A stretch of DNA of 64,000 nt from Hemicordylus capensis (lineage: Eukaryota > Chordata > Lepidosauria > Squamata > Cordylidae), in the NCBI RefSeq assembly GCF_027244095.1, contig NC_069660.1, positions 58,543,834 to 58,607,833 on the forward strand. Reading direction: 5' to 3'. Shown here piece after piece: positions 46,945-64,000 of the stretch. A program made the position numbers and the translations under genes. Each line of letters begins with the position of its first letter. Position 1 is the stretch's first letter. A model generated the notes under the pieces. It ran no database searches, was not told where the DNA came from, and worked only from the letters and a program-made list of their open reading frames with translations.

Positions 46945-48553
46945 TAGAGATGTGCACAAACTGGTTTGTCCGGTTTGGTTCGAGACTGGACTCAAACCAG
47001 ACCAGGCATATTCAGTTCTGTGCACCCCCGAATTCGAGCCCATCCATGGTTCAAAATGTTGATAGATAGATAGATATAGAAACTCATTTCCGGGTCCAGG
47101 TCATACTGCCACCTCGGTAGGGGGCGGGAGGTGTTGCTGTGAGAGTGGGGGTCTCTGAAGCTTCCCCTGCCAGCCTCCCACTGGTCTCTTCTGGGCCAGT
47201 TTGGCCCATTTTCAGGCCTTTCTGGTCCTCAGCCAAAGCTGAAAGAAGGCACCTCTGGCCGCCACCTCAAGATGCGGCATCAGAGAGAGGATGGGATCCA
47301 GAAGCACCCACAGACTGTGTACCTGTTCCTTTTGGGGAAGTATTTATTCCTTCTGGAAAAGTGTGACTCCATACAGAACAGGCAGATCAAAATCATCTCC
47401 CAAGTTCCAACCTCACACAATAAGAACGTTTGTTTGTTCTTCTTGCTACCATGCAGCCTTTCAATCTGTTACTTTTCCGGATTTCACCACTGGAACAGTA
47501 GTGTGGCTGCAAAGTCAGACAGGATCTCTGACCATTAACAAGATGTACAACCACCATGGTTGATGCTTGAACTTGGGATCTGCGAACTGGCTTGCCCTTG
47601 AACCAGTTCGCCATCAAGCCGGCTCAGCTCGAAAGCTCACCCTCAAGTCAGTTCGGCTCGAAGGCTCACCCTTGTGCCAAACTGGGGGAGTGGAGCTCGG
47701 TCCGGTGGCCAACTGAACCAAGCTCCCTGATCGCAAGCTGGCTCAAGGGCAAAGGGTTGTAAAGGCGAATCTGGCAAGGATACCCCTTTACAAGTAAAGG
47801 GCTGCAATGATGGGAGGAGTGAGGGGAAAGTTCCATGTTTTACCTTTTTAAATTGCACCACTGTGTGACAGGATGTGGGCAGCGGCAACTGCAGCAGGGG
47901 CTCTTTCTACCTTCCCACCTGCGTCCCAAACGGAGCCCATGCCAACATTTGGGAGGCAAGCGGGGAGGTCGGAGCCCCTGCCACAGCTCCCTGTGGCCAC
48001 TACAGCTGCCAACAACCGCATCCTGCCATGCAGCGGCACAATTTTAAATGTAAAAAATTGAACTCTACAAGTAAAGGGCTGTGGTGGTGGGCGAGGGGAA
48101 TGTAAACAAATTTACCTTTAAAATTGTGCCGCTGCATGGCAGGATGCAGGTGGCAGCAGCCATGGTGGCCACAGGGAGCTGTGGCAGGGGCTCCTATCTC
48201 CTTGCCTGCCTCCCAAATGTTTGCATGGACTCCGTTTAGGATGCAGGTGGGAAGGTAGAAAGAGCCCCCGTTGTGGTTGCCGCCGCCCACATCCTGTCAC
48301 ACAATGGTGTGACAGGATGGTGCAATTAAAAAAGGTAAAACATGGAACTTTCCCCTCGCTCCTCCCATCACTGCAGCCCTTTACTTGTAAAGGGGAATCC
48401 TTGCTGGATTCCCCTTTGCAAGTATTGCCATTGAGCCCTTGAACCAGCTCGACGGCTGGACCGGGCCTGGGCTCATCCAAGCCACCTGGGAATGGCTCAA
48501 ATCTGGTCCAGATTTGAGGTGAACCGGGCTGGCTGGTTCTGTGCACATCCCTA
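46945..48553. mobile_element. Composite foldback element, 1.6 kb, no TSD
   Basis: The left end TAGAGATGTGCAC and right end GTGCACATCCCTA match the family at 5022, 25247 and 42814. The right two thirds is a palindrome: arms about 47740-48045 and 48110-48440, sharing blocks such as CCTGCCATGCAGCGGCAC and its inverse. The left third is not palindromic and contains a piece of L2 LINE in antisense (about 47290-47400) plus (GATA)n. Flanking 8-mers (tagctctt and gcatgaaa) do not match. Non-coding. Confidence 0.75.
47290..47400 (-). repeat. L2-type LINE internal fragment inside foldback element
   Basis: 'acagactgtgtacctgttcc' and 'cagaacaggcagatcaaaat' are the reverse of the L2 segment at about 50885-50960 ('gatctgcctgttctgg', 'agaacaggtacatag'). 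LINE sequence was therefore captured by, or inserted into, the element. Confidence 0.65.
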
Positions 48554-49617
48554 GCATGAAAGTGATACCACCACCCCTAACCTTTGCCCACCACCATGCA
48601 TGTGATTTTCCTGCCTTCCTTTCAACAATCCATCCACATGATTGTGAAGACTACCAGAGAGATTAGTGCATAGATTTCAGGACTTATGACATTTTGGATG
48701 CACCATCAAAGCCCAAATGATGCTGGGAGCATTGAACTGATGTTTATATACATGATTAGTGTTTTGCCCATAAAAACGTTGGTATAGTTTGTGACAGGAG
48801 GAGGAAGAGAGTTGAACTCCAGCCCTCCCTTATGGTGCTGCTGTTGCTGCTGCTGCTGCTATGATTGCTGCCTTTCTACTCCACTATTAGACTTGACCAG
48901 TGTTTGGAGTACCAGATTCAATTTATCGAAAGTAGCAGTATCCTATTGAGGGTGGTCCTGCCCTGGAGGAAGAACAGTGGGCCCACTAATTTGCTTCTGA
49001 TGGACACTTTGAAGGCTCTTCAGTCACAGTGGTTGAGGAAAGAGGCAATAAGAGAGGAAGGAAGAGTGGGAAAAGGAGGAAGCCTTTCCTGGTGGCTCCC
49101 TCTTCAGCTGTTCAGAGATCTGTAGAAAGGCCAAGCACCTCCATGTGGTGATAAAGCCTGCAACCTTCTTGGATGCACCAAAGTCCAAGTCTTTTCTGAA
49201 TCCATTAATGCTTGGAAGAGGCAGCCGGTGGGCCTTGAAGGGGAGGAAATGCCTGACATGATTCCTTCCTTCCTCCCCCTCCTAGAAATGGCTCCCAGAA
49301 TTCTTTTTAATACACCCCTGGATAGGGGCTGCACATGTATTTTGAATCTCTGCATGCTGTGTCTATGCAACATTTTAACATTCCAAGAAGCTTTTGGTTT
49401 TTTTAAGGGGCAGAGGGCTAGTCCTGATGGTTTGCTTGCATTCCATAATTTATTCTGAGTTGACACTTGAGCTTTTCTTAGTGCAAAGTTGCAGTAAAGA
49501 AACATACAGCTCTTCCTCTTGTCCACAAGGAAGACAACTGTGGGCTGTCCAATGCTGCAGCACTTCAGCTTTCTAATGAACTGTGCTCTCAATCTAGCCT
49601 ACCTTCTGTCTCTACAG
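48554..49617. other. End of putative RHOC intron 1
   Basis: It includes a (CTG)n run at about 48836-48860 and ends in a splice acceptor: pyrimidine-rich 'ccttctgtctctacag' with AG at 49616-49617. The 162-codon frame on the minus strand at 49104-49592 shows no domain and is not called. Confidence 0.5.
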
Positions 49618-49619
49618 CC

Positions 49620-59164
<9,545 letters not shown>

Positions 59165-60531
59165 AAGGGGAGCATTGAAAAGGATGTGACTCTCGTCAGG
59201 TGTATCTGTCTCTTTCCACACACCCCATGGATGCACATTTGGGGTCTGGGTGGGGAGAAGAGCTGTTAGCTCTATCTAGAGTAAGAATTTAATATGCCAG
59301 CTGTGCCCTTTGCTCCTTTGCATAGCAAAGGCTGTGTAAGTATCTCCTGGTTTTCCCTGTGCTGTGTGCACAGGCCCTACAGCCCAGAGCCAGAAATTCT
59401 CCTCAATTCTCTTTGCAACAGTTGTTGGGGGTTATTTGTACAGGGCAGGCAGTGCACCTGAACTAATTCTATAACTCACTCCCACTTTGTACTAATCCTT
59501 CAGTGCTTTCTACAAATCCATTAATGCCTACTTGCTGTCTTCCGAATATGGTATTTGGAGAAGGTGGGGATGCCATTTTCATTAAGGTATACGGTGGACA
59601 CACTAGCCTCTTTACATGTTATGGCAAGAGGTAAGTCTTGCCAAAATGGTTGCCCAGGTTTTTGCAAAGAGCTGAGCTCTGCTGCAGCCACAAGTGCTCT
59701 TTTGGGACATCACCTTTGTTCTGACAATACTGTATTCTCACTTTCCCTCATTTAAATTAAATCAGACATGGAAAAAAACACCAGCCCTTTAAACTGTACC
59801 TTATCTGATACTGTGTAGCTTTCCACCTGTACATTTAAAGCATATGAAGCTGTGTTCCTGCTGTCACCTTCCAAGGAAACTGGTCCTATAGACAATTGCT
59901 GAAGGTTCATTTTAAAATGTGGCACCTTGATTAATGCTGCTATTGATCCAGGAAACTCTTGGGTGGATGTATACACACAGTCTGTTGGCAGAGTACTACA
60001 ACAGTGTCACTAAATTGCAGATGGGAGTATAATTTTTAAAATGTTCCCTACATGAAGGAAAAATAGCATAGCAGGAAGGGAGATTCTAGTCTTGCAACTT
60101 TAAAAAACAAACAAAAAAAACTTGAGAGGAATATTAAACAAGTCAGTAAGCCACCTGTACCCTAGAAATGATGTATCTCCACACCTTGAGCCTCTGTCAC
60201 CTCATTTTGCTGTTTGTGTAAATGGAGCTCATTCATTCCTGCGAGGGAAAGATGATGCGTTCACAGGATAGAAGCAAATAATACCCAGAAGTAGGGCCCA
60301 GTTCTCTGCATTGCTGAAAAGATTCAGCAGACTTTTGAGGAGAAAGAGAGCTTTATTACCCAGAGTTCCAAAACACAAGTGCTGATTGTTACACTTGGCA
60401 GTCAAAAGAAACAAATTGATTTTAGGAGAATTAAGAAAATGGGCCTAATTCTATATCCTCTCCCCACCACCCTTAAACTAAGAGAAAGGGAGAAAGTACT
60501 TTATTAGTGCTTCCATACTGGGCAATTCAAA
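59165..60531 (+). other. RHOC 3' UTR and downstream flank
   Basis: No canonical AATAAA was found. Candidate variant signals ATTAAA lie at 59756-59761 and 60133-60138; the first would give a 3' UTR of about 0.6 kb. The true end cannot be fixed from sequence alone. Confidence 0.4.
59756..59761 (+). terminator. Possible poly(A) signal ATTAAA for RHOC
   Basis: First ATTAAA after the stop codon, about 590 bp downstream. There is no strong GU-rich element directly after it, so the call is tentative. Confidence 0.25.
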
Positions 60532-60757
60532 GGAGGTAAAATGTGCCATCAAGTCAATTTCAGCTCCTGGTGCCCACAGAGCCCTGTGGTTTTCTTTTGG
60601 TAAAAGCAGGAGGGGTTTACCATTGCCATCTCCTGCACAGTATGAGATGATACCTTTCAGCATCTTCCTATATCGCTGATGCCCGATATAGTACTAGCAG
60701 GAATTCAAACCGGCAACCTTCTGCTCGTTAGTTAAGCATTCCCCCACTGTGTAGGGT
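60532..60757 (-). repeat. Sauria SINE, near full length, antisense
   Basis: Bov-B-like tail in reverse ('gccatcaagtcaatttcagc', 'cacagagccctgtggttttc'), then middle ('catcttcctatatcgctgat') and tRNA-like head in reverse ('attcaaaccggcaacc', 'cgttagttaagcattcc'). Same family as 29851-30057. Confidence 0.88.
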
Positions 60758-60772
60758 TATAATTGCATTAAG

Positions 60773-61040
60773 AACATAGGAACCTGCCGTATACTGATTT
60801 TAGACTATTGGTCTATCTAGCTCAGTATTGTCCACAGAGACTGACAGTGACTTCTCCAAGGGTGCAGGCAGGAATCTCTCTCAGTCCTATCTTGGAGATG
60901 CCAGGGAGGGAACTTGGAACCTTCTGCTTTTCCCAGAGCAGCTCCATCCTCTAAGGGGAATATCTTACAGCACTCACACATCAAGTCTGCAGCCAGGGCA
61001 GACCCTGCTTAGCTAAGGAGACAAGTCATGCTCTCTCCTG
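60773..61040 (-). repeat. Long SINE (GAGCTGGTCTTG family), antisense
   Basis: 'aacataggaacctgccgtat', 'agctcagtattgtccacaga', 'agggaacttggaaccttctg' and 'gaccctgcttagctaagg' in the order of 34851-35152. The head is truncated near 61040. Confidence 0.8.
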
Positions 61041-61099
61041 TAGTTTCTTCAATGGCCAGCTGCAACTATGGACTTGGGGAAAGCTTTATCCTGCTAATC

Positions 61100-61237
61100 C
61101 AGAGGTACCCAACCTGTGGTACTCCAGATGTTGCTGAACTACAACTCCCATAATCCCCAGCCACAATTAATAGTAGCTGGGGAAGAGGAGAGTTGCAATT
61201 CAGCAACATCTGGAGTACCACAAGTTGGGAACCCCTG
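61100..61237. mobile_element. hAT-type MITE, 138 bp, perfect TSD
   Basis: CAGAGGTACCCAACCTGTGG is mirrored by CCACAAGTTGGGAACCCCTG. It is flanked by the perfect 8-bp duplication TGCTAATC (61092-61099 and 61238-61245). The arms share the 'ccagatgttgctgaa' block also seen at 29641-29778, so the two are related families. Confidence 0.92.
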
Positions 61238-61430
61238 TGCTAATCCATCAAGGATCAAAGGGTGCGATACAGTACAAAACAGGTATTAAAACTGTTCCTA
61301 TAAGTTTACCTGCACAAGATATAAACCTATGTCCAAAATCAAAGACAGAAATGCATATTGGCTCACATAACTAACAAGTACAAATCACATTATTATGCAC
61401 TACTGGACTTTAGTCCTTGTTCCAGGAGAG

Positions 61431-61726
61431 GAGAGCTGGTCTTGTGGTAGCAAGCATGTCTTGTCCCCTTAGCTAAGCAGGGTCTGCCCTGGTTGCATAT
61501 GAATGGGAGACTTGATGTGTGAGCACTGCAAGATATTCCCCTCAGGGGATGGAGCCGCTCTGGGAAGAGCAGAAGGTTCCAAGTTCCCTCCCTGGCTTCT
61601 CCAAGATAGGGCTGAGAGAGATTCCTGCCTGCAACCTTGGAGAAGCCACTGCCAGTCTGTGTAGACAATACTGAGCTAGACAGACCAATGGTCTGACTCA
61701 GTATATGGCAGTTTCCTATGTTTCCT
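61431..61726 (+). repeat. Long SINE (GAGCTGGTCTTG family), sense
   Basis: Complete copy: head 'gagagctggtcttgtgg' with 'tagcaagcatgtcttgtcc', middle 'cccctcaggggatggagcc' and 'ggttccaagttccctcc', and tail 'actgagctagacagacc' and 'cagtttcctatgtttcc'. The last ~115 bp matches the SINE at 10193-10378, while the heads differ. Confidence 0.85.
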
Positions 61727-64000
61727 AATTGGTTTCAATATGGTGGCTATTGCGCTCCTTCCTAGTCCTTTAGTCATCATGTCCCTTATTGGCACTTCAA
61801 ACTCAGGGATTGGAGAGGAGAGGAGTAGGGTCACCACAGGCTTTTTCCTCATGCAAAGTGAGGAAGCCAGGTACCAAAAACATTGACTCATGTATGAACC
61901 ATAACAAAAAACTTGGATATTGCTCGTTTCCTCCATGAGCTGCAGCAATCCAAGGAGTTCCACTGCCTTGAGTATCCCCCAGCAGCCAATTTATTATTGT
62001 CAGTATTTATAGCTAGTGTTGTGCCAAGAACTGCACAAGAGAGCAACATTCTTATTCTGCTGATTATTTCACAGGCAGGCAAAGAGCCAAATGCTGCTCT
62101 TCCCATCTGTGCACTGTACCAGCTACTCCCTTGACAGGGAGATCTCCCAGGGCTTGCTGAATAATAGTTGCTGTTTGTACCATTCACTGATCCTTTTGCA
62201 CTGGCTACATCTGTGCCTGAAAAAAGTTTCCCAACCAGTGCAAGGCTTCTAATGTGGGTAGTTGAAATGTCTGTGTAAACAAGTCCTATCTTGCTATGGT
62301 GCTAAAGATTGTGTTTTAAGAGGATAACCTTCCTGCAGGAACATGTATTGGCAATACATTGCAGCCAAATATCGTGAGTTGTGCAGAGGTCACTGTTTTT
62401 CCATTCATAATAGCAGAACCCGACTCACCCAGTAAAATCAATTGGCTGTAGATTCAGGGCAGATAAAATAATTTGACTGCCACAAGATAGGCCTAACCTC
62501 TTAAACCCATCAGTGGCTATTAATCAGGACAGTTAAATTGTACTTCTGTGTTCCAAGGCAGTTGCTGTAACAAGACCAGGGGAAGGTCCTGCTTTCATAT
62601 ACGGGCTTCCTGGAAGTATCTGACTGGCAACTCGGAAACAGGATGCTGAACTAGATGGACTTCTGGTATGATAGTGCAAGGCTCTTATGCCTTTACAACC
62701 ATAATATTATCATGTAGTTGTGATGTAAAGCAAGAACCCCTAATATTCCCCATCAGCTGTCTCTTCTGAACTCAAACTCTTAGTTACCCTGTGAAAATGT
62801 AAGCATATCAGGAGTGAGAGCATTAGATTCTCAAAAGGAAAATTGAGGTACTAGTCTTCCTCCCTCTAAACCTCTGGGTCAATCCAAAGCCTAAATGGCG
62901 ATCTTTTACTTTTGGGGGGCATTGCTGGACAGCTGGGATCACACACAGCACAGCAGGGCATCCTCCCCCCCCCCGCAGTCTGGTTTTCATCCTGGTTTGG
63001 TCCTTCTGCCCCAGCTAGTTTAACCCCCTCAACTCCCATTGCCCTAATGCCCCATTAGCTGCTCCCCACCGCAGAATGGAACCCTCAAGGATAAAGGGGC
63101 TCTCCTTACTACAAGTTTGGGAGGCTGTAACCATACCTGACAAATATGAATGAGAAAGATATCTATGGGGGTGGGGGAAGCGCACACACCATCAAAAGAC
63201 CACATGGATTCCCTTCTCTCTGAATGCTTCCTCATCTTTGGATATAGTATATTTGGTTTTTTTTCTTTTTATATTGCAAAAAAGGGAGTAGATAGGAAGG
63301 CACACAACCAGGGAATGCTATGTCTAAAAGAAATTGACATTATGTAATTATTTAATTAAGCTTTAATGAACATTCAGTAGAAAAATATTTGATAAAATCA
63401 GATTGTTTGGAAATTAGTTATTTTTCCAAAACCAGTTACTGATGACACCTTAAAGGCTCTTTTTGCCTTAGGTTTAAAATCCAAGGGGGGTGTTTGGGGA
63501 GGTGGAGCCTCTGCATGCAGTGCCACTCCCCAGTCCAGGGACTCATTCTCATTCCTGCTGTCCTTACAACCCAGCATTTCTGAAAAGCAGCAGAAAAACT
63601 AGTTGTCCTTTCCCAGCCCAATCCCATCCTATCCATATGCCCGCACAAAGCAAAGCAGGAATGCCGAAGAGTCTCCCATAACAAGAAAAACAAATTTAGA
63701 TCATCTACACAGTGTAATCCCATTGCATAACTAGGATTTCCTGAGTACAGAAATGTGAGGTTTCTGTGCATAAGTTTGGGGTACTAGCTTCAGTTCTTGA
63801 GAGTCACTTCAGTAGGAAGAGAACCATAAACATGATTCCTTTTAGTTGGGCCGCCAGCTGATTTTCAGACTATCGAGATGTAAACAACAGAAGCAGAAAT
63901 GGCTCATTTGGGAATGCAGCACACACCAGGATGAAGGCAGCCCAAGGCCTTAGTGCTCATGTCTCCATTCTGGCTCCACTTGTCGCTGCATGGAACTCTC
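61727..64000. other. Downstream flank, no gene recognised
   Basis: A CR1-like 3' tail remnant lies at about 62630-62697 ('aaacaggatgctgaactag', '...gcaaggctcttatgcc'). There is a C-run at 62968-62977 and a T-run near 63258. No exon resembling MOV10, the tail-to-tail neighbour of RHOC in human, could be found on the minus strand. Confidence 0.35.

Noticed and set aside
49104-49592. 162-codon open frame on the minus strand before the first RHOC coding exon
   Set aside because: No domain or splice signals, and it overlaps the polypyrimidine tract region of the intron.
59800-64000. MOV10 3' exons on the minus strand, expected from human synteny
   Set aside because: No helicase-like motif or plausible exon was found; the gene may lie beyond the window.

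Overview
The window looks like intronic and intergenic DNA from a squamate reptile (lizard or snake). The evidence is the repeat content: Sauria-type SINEs with a Bov-B-like tail, a Bov-B LINE piece, CR1 and L2-type LINE fragments, other tRNA-derived SINEs, hAT-type MITEs and a young Tc1 element. There is no bacterial gene structure, no CRISPR array, and no stand-alone rRNA or tRNA gene. I recognised no endogenous virus.

One host gene is clear: RHOC, a Rho-family small GTPase, on the + strand. Its four coding exons are at 49620-49775, 52280-52400, 57137-57267 and 58991-59164. All splice sites are GT/AG, the phases agree, and together they encode 193 residues ending in the CaaX box CPLL. A CpG-rich block at about 17600-18560 has a TATA-like box, GC boxes and a good splice donor at 18010/18011. 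It is the best candidate for the RHOC promoter and non-coding first exon. If so, intron 1 is about 31.6 kb long and filled with repeats. No second host gene could be supported; PPM1J- or MOV10-like exons, expected nearby from human synteny, were not seen.

Layout: 1-17.5 kb is upstream DNA holding SINEs, a 1.9-kb palindrome (5022-6921), a hairpin MITE (about 8083-8281), a 1592-bp Tc1 element with TA target duplications (10400-11991), a 250-bp hairpin element (15438-15690), L2 3' ends, and a 598-bp hAT element (16934-17531) just before the CpG island. The putative first intron, 18-49.6 kb, carries SINEs, hAT MITEs, a Bov-B 5' half, CR1 copies, L2 3' ends, two inverted copies of an unclassified element with a ~150-bp internal repeat, and three more foldback elements. 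The 49.6-59.2 kb stretch holds the RHOC coding exons, with an L2-like reverse transcriptase fragment and CR1 copies in its introns. From 59.2 to 64 kb lie the 3' UTR and SINE-rich flanking DNA.

The most unusual signal is a set of four elements with nearly the same ends (TAGGGRTGTGCA ... TGCACAYCCCTA). Two have perfect 8-bp target duplications, as hAT elements do. Three of the four interiors contain long palindromes built from sequences unrelated to each other. They look like a family of snapback elements that keep their termini while carrying different inverted-duplicated cargo.
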